In this document: positions 1-8,650 of the stretch, in pieces | Layout of the letters: the number at the start of each line of letters is the position of its first letter | Numbering within the stretch: the stretch's first letter is position 1 | Origin: Serratia nematodiphila DZ0503SBS1 | GTDB lineage: Bacteria > Pseudomonadota > Gammaproteobacteria > Enterobacterales > Enterobacteriaceae | Reading direction: 5' to 3' | Assembly (NCBI RefSeq): GCF_000738675.1 | Contig: NZ_JPUX01000001.1 | Location: 3,224,001 to 3,288,000 of the forward strand | DNA: 64,000 nucleotides | The notes under the pieces: generated by a model | Told to the model about the DNA's origin: nothing | Database searches by the model: none | What the model saw: the letters and a program-made list of their open reading frames with translations, nothing else | Made by a program: the position numbers and the translations under genes

Positions 1-551
1 TCGGCCTGCCGGTGCCGTCGACGGACATTCGTCTGGTGGACGACAATGGCCAGGATGTACCGCCGGGCGAACCGGGCGAACTGTGGGTCAAAGGGCCGCA
101 AGTTATGTTAGGCTATTGGCAGCGCCCGGGCGCCACCGACGAAGTGCTGAAAGATGGCTGGTTGGCGACCGGCGATGTGGTGACCGTAGACGAGCAGGGG
201 TTCGTGCGCATCGTCGACCGCAAGAAAGACATGATCCTGGTCTCCGGTTTCAACGTTTACCCGAACGAGATCGAGGACGTGGTCAGCCAGCATCCGAAAG
301 TGCTGGAATGTGCGGCGATCGGTGTGCCGAGCGAGGTCTCCGGCGAAACGGTGAAGATCTGCGTGGTGAAGAAAGACGCCTCGCTGACCAAGGAAGAGCT
401 GCTGACCCATTGCCGTCGGCACCTGACCGGGTATAAAGTGCCTAAAATTGTTGAGTTCCGCGATGAACTGCCGAAGTCTAACGTCGGCAAGATTTTGCGG
501 CGAGAACTGCGCGATGAGCTAAAAACGCCGAAGCCGGCCGATGCCGCCTAG
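1..551 (+). CDS. fadD: Long-chain fatty acid-CoA ligase, C-terminal part (5' end outside window)
   Basis: AMP-forming acyl-CoA synthetase that activates long-chain fatty acids to acyl-CoA at the inner membrane as they enter beta-oxidation. The reading frame is open to the first base, so only about the last 180 residues are present. Visible are the fatty-acyl-CoA synthetase signature (DGWLATGDV followed by [10 protein letters not shown]), the hinge region with [11 protein letters not shown], and the C-terminal [12 protein letters not shown] containing the conserved catalytic lysine of this superfamily. The next gene on the same strand is rnd, as in E. coli fadD-rnd. A GTG at 12 could be mistaken for a start but lies inside the conserved domain. 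Confidence 0.93.
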   Translation, partial: GLPVPSTDIRLVDDNGQDVPPGEPGELWVKGPQVMLGYWQRPGATDEVLKDGWLATGDVVTVDEQGFVRIVDRKKDMILVSGFNVYPNEIEDVVSQHPKVLECAAIGVPSEVSGETVKICVVKKDASLTKEELLTHCRRHLTGYKVPKIVEFRDELPKSNVGKILRRELRDELKTPKPADAA

Positions 552-574
552 GTGTCGCTCTCGCGCCTGACTAT

Positions 575-604
575 CAACAACGCCGGTGAATGCCGGCGTT
601 GTTG
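575..604 (+). terminator. Hairpin after fadD
   Basis: Perfect 12-bp inverted repeat (CAACAACGCCGG / CCGGCGTTGTTG) with a 6-nt loop, starting 23 bp after the fadD stop and ending just before rnd. Only a short T-rich stretch follows, so it may be a terminator or an mRNA 3'-end stabiliser. Confidence 0.65.
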
Positions 605-632
605 TGTTTGAATCCTACAAGAGAATGATGTT

Positions 633-1754
633 TTGAATTATCAGTTGATCACTACCGATGCCGGATTGCAGCAGGTCTGCGAGCAGGCGAGAAAGCATGC
701 CCAGATTGCGCTGGACACCGAGTTTGTCAGAACGCGCACCTACTATCCGCAGCTGGGCCTGATCCAGCTCTACGACGGTGAACAACTCTCCCTTATCGAT
801 CCTCTGCCGATCAAGCAATGGCAGCCGTTTGTCGACCTGCTGGCCGACACCGCCGTGGTGAAGTTCCTGCATGCCGGCAGTGAAGATCTCGAAGTGTTTC
901 TCAACGCCTTTAAAACGCTGCCGACGCCGATGGTCGATACCCAGATCCTGGCGGCCTTTACCGGCCGGCCGCTCTCCTGTGGCTTCGCGACGCTGGTGGC
1001 GGAGTACATGAAGGTTGAGCTGGACAAGAGCGAGTCGCGCACCGACTGGCTGGCGCGCCCGCTGACTGAAAGACAGTGCGTGTATGCGGCCGCCGACGTG
1101 TTCTATCTGCTGCCGATGGCTAAACAGTTGGTGCAGGAGACCGAAGAGGCCGGTTGGACCGCGGCGGCCAATAACGAGTGCCTGCTGCTGTGCCAGCGCC
1201 GTAGCGAGACGCTGGCGCCGGCATTGGCCTACCGCGAAATCAGCAACGCCTGGCAGCTGCGCCCGCGTCAGCTCGGTTGTCTGCAGAAGTTGGCGGAATG
1301 GCGGCTGCGCCAGGCGCGTGAGCGCGATCTGGCGGTGAACTTTGTGGTGCGTGAGGAGAACCTGTGGCAGGTGGCGCGCTATATGCCGTCTTCGCTGGGA
1401 GAACTGGATTCGCTGGGTCTGAGCGGGCCGGAGATCCGTTATCACGGTAAAACGCTGCTGGCGCTGGTGGCGGAGGCCGAAGCGCTGGACGAGTCCGAGT
1501 TGCCGGCGCCGTTGGCCAACCTTATCGATCAGCCGGGCTACAAGAAGGTGTTCAAAGACATCAAGGCGGCGATCGCCACCGTCAGCGAGCAAAGCGGGTT
1601 GAGCAGCGAGCTGTTGGCATCCCGTCGCCAAATTAACCAATTGTTGAACTGGCATTGGAAACTGAAGGACGGCGAAAGTCGCCCTGAATTAATCAGCGGC
1701 TGGCGCGGCGATTTATTAATGGCGCCGTTGCAGGACATCCTGAAAGATTATTAA
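633..1754 (+). CDS. rnd: Ribonuclease D
   Basis: 3'-to-5' exoribonuclease of the DEDD family that trims tRNA precursor 3' ends and other small RNAs. The three exonuclease motifs are visible: DTEFVRT (Asp28/Glu30), HAGSEDLEVF near residue 75, and YAAADVFYLL near residue 151. An HRDC domain follows in roughly residues 210-290. The protein has 373 residues, close to the E. coli enzyme. The start is TTG; no better start lies upstream, and E. coli rnd also starts with TTG, so the weak start seems conserved and may keep expression low. It is separated from fadD by a hairpin and is probably transcribed on its own. Confidence 0.96.
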   Translation: MNYQLITTDAGLQQVCEQARKHAQIALDTEFVRTRTYYPQLGLIQLYDGEQLSLIDPLPIKQWQPFVDLLADTAVVKFLHAGSEDLEVFLNAFKTLPTPMVDTQILAAFTGRPLSCGFATLVAEYMKVELDKSESRTDWLARPLTERQCVYAAADVFYLLPMAKQLVQETEEAGWTAAANNECLLLCQRRSETLAPALAYREISNAWQLRPRQLGCLQKLAEWRLRQARERDLAVNFVVREENLWQVARYMPSSLGELDSLGLSGPEIRYHGKTLLALVAEAEALDESELPAPLANLIDQPGYKKVFKDIKAAIATVSEQSGLSSELLASRRQINQLLNWHWKLKDGESRPELISGWRGDLLMAPLQDILKDY

Positions 1755-1946
1755 TCGCTGATTATCACCAGGGCAGGGTAGGGAAACTCTGCTCGGGTGA
1801 ATATAGGCAGGAAATAATGCGTTGAAGGTAAATCTGGCCAGAATTTACTTTAAACGAGGTGGCGGCAAAGTTAATTGGGAATTGTCCCAAAGGGAAAAAT
1901 CGATTTTTTGCTGCCGATAATGCTTAATAACTGGATGCACATACAG

Positions 1947-1977
1947 TTACCCCCTGCATAAAATATACAGGGGGTAA
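1947..1977 (-). terminator. Hairpin downstream of minE
   Basis: A perfect 10-bp inverted repeat (TTACCCCCTG / CAGGGGGTAA) with an 11-nt AT-rich loop lies 14 bp after the minE stop. No T-run follows on the minus strand, so it is a possible 3'-end structure of the minCDE mRNA rather than a strong terminator. The rest of 1755-1991 shows no gene. Confidence 0.4.
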
Positions 1978-1991
1978 TTAATGCGTCGCAA

Positions 1992-2261
1992 TCATTTAGC
2001 TGCTTCTTCCGATTCCGGCAATGTCACGTTAAGTTCAAGTACCGAAATATCGTCCCCTTTCTGCTCGAACTGCACGTGCAGCATTTCAGGATCGATCTGA
2101 ATGTATTTGCAAATAACCGCCAGAATATCGCGTTTCAAATCAGGTAGATACGGGGGCTCACTGTCCCCGCGGCGACGCTCAGCGACGATAATCTGCAGCC
2201 GTTCCTTGGCTATATTGGCTGTCTGTTTTTTGCGGGACAGAAAGAAGTCTAATAAGGCCAT
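1992..2261 (-). CDS. minE: Cell division topological specificity factor MinE
   Basis: MinE (89 residues) stimulates the MinD ATPase and drives pole-to-pole oscillation, so that MinC inhibition is lowest at mid-cell. The N-terminal segment [12 protein letters not shown] and the following helix to about residue 30 form the membrane and MinD contact region; the rest is the topological specificity domain. It is the last gene of minC-minD-minE on the minus strand and starts only 3 bp after the minD stop, which suggests translational coupling. Length and sequence match the family over the whole protein. Confidence 0.97.
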   Translation of the reverse strand: MALLDFFLSRKKQTANIAKERLQIIVAERRRGDSEPPYLPDLKRDILAVICKYIQIDPEMLHVQFEQKGDDISVLELNVTLPESEEAAK

Positions 2262-2264
2262 GGT

Positions 2265-3077
2265 TTATCCCCCAAAAAGGCGTTTCAGGAAACCCTTCTT
2301 CTCTTCTTCAATGAAGCGGAATGGGCGTTCTTCCCCCAACAAGCGGCAAACGGTATCGTCATACGCCTTACCGGCGTCTGACTCGGCATCCAGAATGACA
2401 GGCTCACCCTGGTTGGAAGCGCGCAGTACGGACTGGTCTTCCGGGATTACGCCCACCAGCGGAATGCGCAGGATTTCCAGCACGTCTTCCATGCTCAGCA
2501 TGTCGCCACGGCTGACGCGGCCCGGGTTGTAACGGGTCAGCAGCAGGTGTTCCTTGATAGGCGATTCGCCTTTCTCAGCGCGGCGTGATTTGGAAGAGAG
2601 AATGCCCAGGATACGGTCGGAGTCGCGTACCGAAGACACTTCCGGGTTGGTGGTGATGATAGCTTCGTCGGCGAAATACAGCGCCATCAGCGCACCGGTT
2701 TCGATACCGGCCGGTGAGTCGCAGACCACGAAGTCAAAATCCATCTCGCCGAGATCGTTGAGGACTTTTTCAACGCCTTCACGGGTTAACGCGTCTTTGT
2801 CGCGTGTCTGCGAAGCCGGCAGGATATAGAGGTTTTCAGTGCGTTTGTCTTTGATCAACGCCTGATTCAGCGTGGCATCGCCCTGAATCACGTTCACGAA
2901 ATCATAAACTACCCGACGTTCGCAGCCCATGATCAGGTCAAGATTACGCAGACCGATATCGAAATCGATCACGACGGTTTTCTTGCCTTTTTGGGCCAGG
3001 CCGGTAGCGATGGCCGCGCTCGAAGTGGTCTTGCCAACGCCCCCTTTACCCGATGTAACAACAATAATGCGTGCCAT
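2265..3077 (-). CDS. minD: Septum site-determining ATPase MinD
   Basis: Membrane-cycling ParA/MinD-type ATPase that recruits MinC and is displaced by MinE. It carries the deviant Walker A motif GKGGVGKTT (residues 10-18) with its signature lysine, a central region containing VVCDSPAGIE, and the C-terminal amphipathic membrane-targeting helix (KKGFLKRLFGG). At 270 residues it is full length. It starts 25 bp after minC and is followed almost at once by minE. Confidence 0.98.
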   Translation of the reverse strand: MARIIVVTSGKGGVGKTTSSAAIATGLAQKGKKTVVIDFDIGLRNLDLIMGCERRVVYDFVNVIQGDATLNQALIKDKRTENLYILPASQTRDKDALTREGVEKVLNDLGEMDFDFVVCDSPAGIETGALMALYFADEAIITTNPEVSSVRDSDRILGILSSKSRRAEKGESPIKEHLLLTRYNPGRVSRGDMLSMEDVLEILRIPLVGVIPEDQSVLRASNQGEPVILDAESDAGKAYDDTVCRLLGEERPFRFIEEEKKGFLKRLFGG

Positions 3078-3102
3078 GAAATGGATTCCTTGTCAAAAGG
3101 GC

Positions 3103-3798
3103 TTAATTTAAAGGTTGTATGGTTAAAGCGTTATCCAACAGGCTGAGTCGTACGGCCTGCCCGAGGTAATCGGACGGGATTTGGTCGCTCAACCAGTACT
3201 GCCCTGCGATAGAGACTAGCTCAGCCGCCAGGTGGGTGCAAAAAATCTGACATTGCGTGTCGCCTGACGCGCCTGCCAGTGCGCGACCGCGCATCATGCC
3301 GTAGACATGAATATTGCCGTCGGCAATCAATTCGGCGCCGGCGCTGACGCTGCTGGTCACGATAAGATCGCTGTTGCGGGCGTAAATCTGTTGGCCGGAG
3401 CGGACAGGCGTACTGATGATGCGCGTTTTGGCGGGGGCGTTATCCGCCACCACGGGCGCTGGTGCAGGCTCCGGCGCCGCCATTTTCTGGCCTTTGCCTT
3501 CGCTCAGCAGCGGCAGCCCGGCGCGGGCTATCGCGCGCTTTTGACGCTCATCTCTGCAACCGCTGATACCCACAACGCGCAGACCTGCTGCCGCGACAGC
3601 CTGTTGAAGTTCTTTCCAGTTCGCATCGCCTTCCAGCGTTGCGACGTTGATAACAACAGGGGCGTTTTTCAGAAAAGCGGGCGCTTGCTCAACTTTTTCC
3701 TGTAACGCCTGGCGTATTACCTCGGGCTGCGAATTATGCAAATGAACAACCGATAGGGTAAAACTGCTGCCTTTTAGCTCAATTGGCGATTGTGACAT
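3103..3798 (-). CDS. minC: Septum site-determining protein MinC
   Basis: Inhibitor of FtsZ ring assembly, delivered to the membrane by MinD. It has an N-terminal FtsZ-inhibiting domain (about residues 1-105), an Ala/Pro-rich linker ([10 protein letters not shown], about 110-120) and a C-terminal beta-helix domain starting near [12 protein letters not shown] that dimerises and binds MinD. It is 231 residues and the first gene of the min operon, divergent from ycgL. The 130-bp spacer must hold promoters for both directions; AT-rich -10-like sequences are present but none can be assigned with confidence. Confidence 0.96.
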   Translation of the reverse strand: MSQSPIELKGSSFTLSVVHLHNSQPEVIRQALQEKVEQAPAFLKNAPVVINVATLEGDANWKELQQAVAAAGLRVVGISGCRDERQKRAIARAGLPLLSEGKGQKMAAPEPAPAPVVADNAPAKTRIISTPVRSGQQIYARNSDLIVTSSVSAGAELIADGNIHVYGMMRGRALAGASGDTQCQIFCTHLAAELVSIAGQYWLSDQIPSDYLGQAVRLSLLDNALTIQPLN

Positions 3799-3934
3799 CT
3801 ATCCTGACTCAGTCTCAGCAACTTTAAATCCCCGGAATACCACTCGGGGTGCGATATTCCGATGTACTATAAGCATGTTATAGTCAGAGTTATATCCAGG
3901 CAAGACGCTCCCTCAATTAAATAGAGTTAAAAAA

Positions 3935-4207
3935 ATGCTTTGTGTGATCTATAGAAGCCCGAAACGCGATCAAACTTATCTTTATGTCGAAAAAAAAGAC
4001 GATTTCTCTCGTGTGCCGGAAGAGCTGATGAAAAGTTTCGGCGTGCCGCAATTCGCCATGATGCTGTCGCTCGATGAGCGCAAAAAATTGGCCTCGGCGG
4101 ATATCGAAAAGGTGAAGCAGGCGTTGAAAGACGAAGGCTATTATCTGCAGTTCCCGCCGCCGGTTGAAAACCTGCTCAATCAGCATCTGGCGGGCGATAA
4201 GGCCTGA
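3935..4207 (+). CDS. ycgL: YcgL domain-containing protein
   Basis: Small cytoplasmic protein (90 residues) of the YcgL family, whose biochemical role is not established. The start [21 protein letters not shown] is typical of the family. It is divergent from minC, as in related enterobacteria, and is followed 28 bp later by a secreted lytic transglycosylase gene, so the two may be cotranscribed. Confidence 0.9.
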   Translation: MLCVIYRSPKRDQTYLYVEKKDDFSRVPEELMKSFGVPQFAMMLSLDERKKLASADIEKVKQALKDEGYYLQFPPPVENLLNQHLAGDKA

Positions 4208-4235
4208 GACAGTCGCCACGGCCAGGGGAGGCGCG

Positions 4236-5258
4236 ATGACACGTTCGGCGAGAAAGACCGTATTGGCCGCCTGGTTGGCGCTGGGCGGGGTGCTGATGCC
4301 CGGCGCATCGCAGGCGGCGCAGGAGACGACGCTGGCGGCGAGCGGCCGCGATCCGGCGCAGTTCCCGGCGTATGTCGATCAACTTAAGCGCCGGGCGCGG
4401 GAACAGGGCATCAGTCAGACCACCCTTGATCGCGCGTTTGCGCAAATCCATTTCGTCGATCGGGTGATCAAGGCCGATCGCAATCAGCCGGAGCAGAAGG
4501 TAACCCTGGACGACTATCTACGGCGGGTGATGTCGCCCGCCAAGGTGCGCCAGGGGCGCGAACTGTATCGGCTGCGCCATGCGCAATGGTTGCGGGCCAG
4601 CGAGCGCTATCGGGTGCCAGGGCGTTATATCATCGCGCTGTGGGGGATGGAGAGCGCCTACGGCAAGATTCAGGGGCGGGAAGACGTGGTGTCTGCGCTG
4701 GCGACCTTGGCGTTTGAAGGGCGCCGTGAAGCTTTTTTCAGCCAGGAACTGATGGCGGCGCTGCAGATAGTTGAGCAGGGGCACGTCGGCGATACGCCGC
4801 TGAAAGGCTCCTGGGCCGGCGCGATGGGGCAATGCCAGTTTATGCCGAGCTCCTTCTTGCGCTACGCTGCGGATGGCGACGGCGACGGGCGCATCGATAT
4901 CTGGAATAACATTGACGACGTTTTCGCGTCTACAGCCAGCTATTTGTCCAAAGAGGGTTGGCAGCCCGGCATCGGTTGGGGGCGCGAGGTCAAATTGCCC
5001 GCCGGTTTCAACCCGGCCGAACTGGGCCTGAAAGACGCGCAGGCGCGCAGCGTCAACGACTGGCAGAAACGCGGCGTGCGCCGCGCGGATGGCAGTGCGT
5101 TGCCGCATGCCGTGCAGCGCGGTTGGATTATCGCGCCGGATGATCTGCAGGGGCGGACGTTCCTGGTCTATGATAATTTCCGCACCCTCATGCACTGGAA
5201 TCGCTCTTACTATTTCGCTCTCGCCGTGGGTATGATGGCAGACGCGATCGGGCATTGA
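4236..5258 (+). CDS. Lytic murein transglycosylase, MltB-like (SLT_2 type)
   Basis: Predicted periplasmic enzyme that cleaves peptidoglycan glycan strands to 1,6-anhydro products. The ATG at 4236 is preferred because AGGGGAGG lies just upstream and the protein then begins with a signal peptide (MTRSARKTVLAAWLALGG to ASQA). An open frame extends to 4164, inside ycgL, but gives an unlikely N-terminus. The catalytic-region motif is YIIALWGMESAYGKIQG, with the likely general acid/base Glu, followed by WAGAMGQCQFMPSSFLRYA typical of MltB-like enzymes. At 340 residues it lacks an obvious peptidoglycan-binding domain and has no lipobox, so it is probably soluble. The exact family member cannot be named. 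Confidence 0.86.
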   Translation: MTRSARKTVLAAWLALGGVLMPGASQAAQETTLAASGRDPAQFPAYVDQLKRRAREQGISQTTLDRAFAQIHFVDRVIKADRNQPEQKVTLDDYLRRVMSPAKVRQGRELYRLRHAQWLRASERYRVPGRYIIALWGMESAYGKIQGREDVVSALATLAFEGRREAFFSQELMAALQIVEQGHVGDTPLKGSWAGAMGQCQFMPSSFLRYAADGDGDGRIDIWNNIDDVFASTASYLSKEGWQPGIGWGREVKLPAGFNPAELGLKDAQARSVNDWQKRGVRRADGSALPHAVQRGWIIAPDDLQGRTFLVYDNFRTLMHWNRSYYFALAVGMMADAIGH

Positions 5259-5316
5259 TCCGGCACACCAATAATCGGCTTGGCGCGCCAAGCCTCTACA
5301 GTTTGGGAGAAGCGGT

Positions 5317-5973
5317 ATGTATCAACATAGAGACTGGCAGGGTTCGTTGCTCGATTTCCCGGTGAACAAGGTGGTCTGCGTCGGCAGCAACTACGCCGAT
5401 CACATCAAGGAAATGGGCAGCGCGGTGTCCGTCGAACCGGTGGTGTTTATCAAACCGGAAACGGCGTTGTGTGATATTCGCCAGCCGGTGGCCATCCCCA
5501 AAGAGTTCGGTGCGGTGCATCATGAGGTGGAGCTGGCGGTATTGATCGGCACGCCGTTGAAACAGGCCAACGAAGATCGCGTTGCGCGGGCGATCGCCGG
5601 TTACGGTGTGGCGCTCGATCTGACGCTGCGCGATCTGCAAGCGGGCTTTAAAAAGGCCGGTCAGCCGTGGGAAAAGGCCAAGGCCTTCGACGGTTCCTGC
5701 CCGATGTCGGGATTTATCCCGGTGGTGGAATTCGGCGATCCGCAAAACGCCGAGCTGTCGTTGACCGTCAACGATCAATTGCGCCAGCAGGGCAATACGC
5801 GCGACATGATCACGCCAATCCTGCCGCTTATCAGCTACATGAGCCGCTTCTTCACGCTGCGCGCCGGTGACATCATCCTGACCGGCACGCCGCAGGGCGT
5901 GGGGCCGATGGCTTCCGGCGACATGCTGAAAATCAGCCTGAACGGCAAAATGCTCAGCACCCGGGTGATCTGA
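5317..5973 (+). CDS. ycgM: Fumarylacetoacetate hydrolase-family protein YcgM
   Basis: Short FAH-fold enzyme (218 residues) related to acylpyruvate hydrolases and oxaloacetate decarboxylases; it probably cleaves a 2,4-diketo acid in the cytoplasm. Metal-binding features are visible: HHEVELAVLIG with the conserved His/Glu pair, DLTLRDLQ, and the C-terminal GDIILTGTPQGVGPM. It has a good Shine-Dalgarno sequence (GGGAGAAG). It lies between the transglycosylase gene and ycgN; ycgL-ycgM-ycgN order is shared with E. coli, with the transglycosylase gene inserted here. Confidence 0.9.
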   Translation: MYQHRDWQGSLLDFPVNKVVCVGSNYADHIKEMGSAVSVEPVVFIKPETALCDIRQPVAIPKEFGAVHHEVELAVLIGTPLKQANEDRVARAIAGYGVALDLTLRDLQAGFKKAGQPWEKAKAFDGSCPMSGFIPVVEFGDPQNAELSLTVNDQLRQQGNTRDMITPILPLISYMSRFFTLRAGDIILTGTPQGVGPMASGDMLKISLNGKMLSTRVI

Positions 5974-5980
5974 TTTCTCC

Positions 5981-6005
5981 TTGCCGCCGACATCGTCGGC
6001 GGCAA
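5981..6005 (+). terminator. Hairpin after ycgM
   Basis: Perfect 10-bp stem (TTGCCGCCGA / TCGGCGGCAA) with a 5-nt loop, 8 bp after the ycgM stop. There is no clear T-run, so it may be a weak terminator. Confidence 0.55.
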
Positions 6006-6008
6006 AGC

Positions 6009-6037
6009 TTGCATCTTGTGGCTAAAATGTCTATATA
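6009..6037 (+). promoter_or_regulatory. Probable sigma-70 promoter of ycgN
   Basis: TTGCAT (6009-6014) and TATATA (6032-6037) are separated by 17 bp, about 60 bp before the ycgN start and after the ycgM hairpin. Read from sequence only. Confidence 0.5.
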
Positions 6038-6095
6038 GTCCCCCCTCGAACCTGCGCGCAGGTGACTTATCCATTTACCGAAACCGGACGCTAAC

Positions 6096-6542
6096 ATGTC
6101 ACAACTCGCTTTTTGGCAACAGAAAACGCTGGCGGAAATGTCAGAACAAGAGTGGGAATCGCTGTGCGACGGGTGCGGGCAATGCTGTTTGAATAAGCTG
6201 ATCGACGAAGATACCGACGAGATTTATTTTACCAACGTAGCCTGCAACCAGCTCAACATCAAATCCTGCCAATGCCGTAACTATGAGCGGCGCTTCGAGC
6301 TGGAAGAAGACTGCATCAAACTGACGCGCGAGAACCTCACTACCTTCGATTGGCTGCCGCCGACCTGCGCCTATCGCCTTATTGGCGAAGGCAAGCCGCT
6401 GTTTCCCTGGCACCCGCTGATCAGCGGCTCCAAAGCGGCGATGCACGGCGAGCGCATCACGGTGCGGCATATTGCGGTGCGCGAGAGTGAAGTGGTGGAC
6501 TGGCAGGATCATATCCTCAACAAGCCGGACTGGGCCAGATAA
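6096..6542 (+). CDS. ycgN: YcgN family cysteine cluster protein
   Basis: Small cytoplasmic protein (148 residues) of the YkgJ/YcgN type, with a cysteine cluster expected to bind a metal ion. The cysteines are at CDGCGQCC (residues 26-33), [11 protein letters not shown] and PPTCAY. Function is unknown. It has its own likely promoter and a hairpin on each side, so it looks monocistronic. Confidence 0.9.
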   Translation: MSQLAFWQQKTLAEMSEQEWESLCDGCGQCCLNKLIDEDTDEIYFTNVACNQLNIKSCQCRNYERRFELEEDCIKLTRENLTTFDWLPPTCAYRLIGEGKPLFPWHPLISGSKAAMHGERITVRHIAVRESEVVDWQDHILNKPDWAR

Positions 6543-6590
6543 CGCGGATACCTTGACAGATGTTGCTAGGCAACACGAGTTTTAATGCCA

Positions 6591-6620
6591 GAGGGCGGCG
6601 TGTTAAGACATTCCGCCCTC
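6591..6620. terminator. Terminator-like hairpin between convergent ycgN and the lpxO-like gene
   Basis: GAGGGCGG / CCGCCCTC, an 8-bp stem with a 14-nt loop, lies midway between the two convergent stops. It could serve either strand. Confidence 0.5.
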
Positions 6621-6655
6621 TTGGCTATTGAGCTTACGCGCGTGAGACTCTTGCT

Positions 6656-7417
6656 TCACGCTTTTTTATCTCGGCGATGCCAGTTGGCCAGATTTTTCAG
6701 CGGCTGCTTCACATACGGGCTGGCTTTGATCAGGCTGAACAGCAGTTTATTCACCGCCGTGCCCACTTTGTCCATTGGCCGGTCGACATCGAGAAACAGC
6801 ACCGCACGCAGCTCGTCGGTATCATTGCGGACCTCGTGTTCATAAGAATCATCAAACAAAATCACCTTGCCTTCATCCCAGTGCAGAATTTGGTCGTCAA
6901 CGCGGATCCAGAGCTTGTCCCGATCCTTTGGCACGATCAATCCCAGATGCGCGCGCACGACGGCTCGAGTCGGGCCCTTGTGGGGCACGATGTGATAGTG
7001 CGGTTTGAGGATTGAAAACATGGCGGTGCGCATGCCCGGGATCTCGCTGACCGCCTCTGCCGTGCGCGGGCAGATGGCGCAGTTTTCATCAACCCGTTGC
7101 CCGTAGACAAACAGCCCGAAGGTTTTCCAGTTATCTCCTTTAGAGATGCGTTTCTGATCCGGCGATATTTGGTGGAACGCTGGGATATCCTCCGGGTGCT
7201 CCAGCAACCGATCCAACTCCTCGCGAATGGCCGGCCAACGGGCTTCCAGCGCCGTCACCCAATGAAATTCATGATTACCGATCCGCGGCGTGGTGGAGAT
7301 GAGCGAATGGCGAGTCTGAAATTCGCCGTTCCAGCGCAGGAATTTTTTCCCGGCTTTGAGCAGCATGCGCCGCAGGAAGGGGCGCTGAGACGAAGGGGGC
7401 AATGTGGTATCCGGCAT
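6656..7417 (-). CDS. Aspartyl/asparaginyl beta-hydroxylase domain protein, LpxO-like
   Basis: Fe(II)/2-oxoglutarate-dependent dioxygenase of the aspartyl/asparaginyl beta-hydroxylase family. LpxO, the lipid A 2-hydroxylase, belongs here. Key elements are HYHIVPHKGPTR with RAHLGLIVP, and DDSYEHEVRNDTDELRAVLFLDVDRP with the second conserved His and the Arg that holds 2-oxoglutarate. The protein has 253 residues and no convincing membrane anchor, which makes it shorter than LpxO proteins I know; it may act on lipid A or on another substrate. The Shine-Dalgarno AAGGA precedes the ATG. The gene is alone on the minus strand. Confidence 0.72.
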   Translation of the reverse strand: MPDTTLPPSSQRPFLRRMLLKAGKKFLRWNGEFQTRHSLISTTPRIGNHEFHWVTALEARWPAIREELDRLLEHPEDIPAFHQISPDQKRISKGDNWKTFGLFVYGQRVDENCAICPRTAEAVSEIPGMRTAMFSILKPHYHIVPHKGPTRAVVRAHLGLIVPKDRDKLWIRVDDQILHWDEGKVILFDDSYEHEVRNDTDELRAVLFLDVDRPMDKVGTAVNKLLFSLIKASPYVKQPLKNLANWHRRDKKA

Positions 7418-7637
7418 AGTATCGTGTCCTTGATGTAATATGATGTGCTGTAGTCAGCCAAAACCTGGCTCACAGGAAGAAAGGGTGAAAGTCAACACGT
7501 CATTTAGCATAGGGAAAGCATCGCGAACGATTTTAATCTTTAGTGCGCGAATAGCGTTGATGCTTGCTGCCGGATAGAGGCAAATTCCAACAATTTATTT
7601 AAGGATGGTAAGGGCTTGTGTGAGGGAGGAGGGGGGG

Positions 7638-7712
7638 AAAAAAGCCCCTGCAAAGATGAGGGGCAAGACACACAACAACACCAGGGAAATCGGTAGTACT
7701 CACTTTGCCGAT
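7638..7712 (-). ncRNA. Candidate small RNA with rho-independent terminator
   Basis: On the minus strand a -10-like TATAGT (7713-7718) is followed by about 70 nt ending in a classic intrinsic terminator: GCCCCT / AGGGGC stem (7644-7649 and 7659-7664) and six U residues (7638-7643). Between them lies an unpaired-looking segment with GATTTCCCTGGTGTTG, which I recall as matching the conserved seed region of ArcZ; its TTCCCTGG core is also in SdsR. The following TTGTTGTGTGTCTTGCCC resembles the 3' part of RprA. No coding sequence runs through it on this strand. The exact 5' end is uncertain (about 7706-7712). I do not recognise an established sRNA at this locus. Confidence 0.5.
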
Positions 7713-7969
7713 ACTATAAGGATTTTATGGGTAAACTTCACCAAAATATTGTGCTCTGAATGTGACAAAGGTGCAGTCGTTCATAAGTAACGGTAATTTA
7801 TTGATGCTCGAAGGCTGAAAGGAAGGTGCCAGAGTGGCCAGTTTTTAGTCGCCGATATCGCAGAAGCTTAATGTTATGTAAATTACGCGCTTAACTGTGC
7901 CGGGATGCTTCTTTTTAAACGATAAGTTGGGTAATTTGGCCGCTCTCCCGCAAGTTCGAGAGTATAACA

Positions 7970-8041
7970 ATGAAAATGATCCGCCTGTTTGCCGTAGCTG
8001 GAGCGCTGATCGTGCTCGTTTACTTCCTTACACATACCTGA
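7970..8041 (+). CDS. Possible 23-residue single-pass membrane peptide
   Basis: ATG at 7970 opens a 23-codon frame beginning MKMIRLFAVAGALIVLVYFL and ending THT. That is a short basic N-terminus, one hydrophobic segment of about 16 residues and a polar end, the usual form of small enterobacterial membrane proteins. CGAGAG about 8 nt upstream could act as a ribosome-binding site. A strong terminator follows 35 bp after the stop, so a transcript on this strand probably ends here. Not recognised; no function proposed. Confidence 0.4.
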   Translation: MKMIRLFAVAGALIVLVYFLTHT

Positions 8042-8075
8042 GGTGGCTTTATCTCGGAATGTGGCAGCAATACCT

Positions 8076-8106
8076 AAAAAAACGGCGCCTTCCGGCGCCG
8101 TTTTTT
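8076..8106. terminator. Bidirectional rho-independent terminator
   Basis: A-run, CGGCGCC / GGCGCCG stem with a TTCC loop, and T-run (8101-8106). It terminates dsbB on the minus strand and whatever carries the 23-codon ORF on the plus strand. Confidence 0.88.
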
Positions 8107-8119
8107 GTTTGTCTGCCGA

Positions 8120-8650
8120 TCAGTGGCCGAACAGGTCGCGGCGGCGTGGGCGAACAAACTGCGCGATCAGCACAATCAGCGCCACCAGCAGATAGGCGCC
8201 GAAGATGCCGACCAACCATTGCGGCATTTCCAACGTCAGGAATTGCCATTGACGCACGGAGCAGTCACCGGAAGCGTGGAACACCGCCGGCAGCCATTTG
8301 TCCAGCGGCAGCCATGACGGGAAGCTGACGAAGAAATCGCAGGTATTGAATGGCGAAGGATGCAACTGGATCATGGTGTGCTTCCACGCCAGCTGTACGC
8401 CTTCCCAGGCGCTGTAGATCCACAGCAAGATCGCCGCGTAGCGCAGCGGCGTTTTCGGCGCGATGGCGCCCACCAGCGAGGCGCCGAGGATACCGAACAG
8501 CGCGCAACGCTCGTAAATGCACATCACGCACGGCTGCAGCAGCATAACGTGCTGGAAATAGAGCGCGACCAGTTCCAACACCAACGCTGTCAGGGCCATC
8601 AGCAGCCAGGCGCCGCGTCCTTGTGAACAGCGGTTAAAGAATTGCAACAT
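8120..8650 (-). CDS. dsbB: Disulfide bond formation protein B
   Basis: Inner-membrane quinone reductase that reoxidises DsbA and passes the electrons to ubiquinone or menaquinone. Both periplasmic cysteine pairs are present: CVMC in the first loop and the TCDFF...SGDCSV pair in the second, among four transmembrane helices. The start [18 protein letters not shown] at 8650 gives 176 residues, the E. coli length; an in-frame ATG nine codons upstream is less likely. It lies 120 bp downstream of nhaB on the same strand, as in E. coli. Confidence 0.96.
   Translation of the reverse strand: MLQFFNRCSQGRGAWLLMALTALVLELVALYFQHVMLLQPCVMCIYERCALFGILGASLVGAIAPKTPLRYAAILLWIYSAWEGVQLAWKHTMIQLHPSPFNTCDFFVSFPSWLPLDKWLPAVFHASGDCSVRQWQFLTLEMPQWLVGIFGAYLLVALIVLIAQFVRPRRRDLFGH

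Noticed and set aside
1953..1971. LexA (SOS) box inside the hairpin after minE
   Set aside because: CTGC-N9-ACAG has the wrong spacing and lies downstream of genes.
7605..7790. 61-codon plus-strand ORF
   Set aside because: It runs antisense over the sRNA candidate and its terminator and has no membrane or domain pattern.
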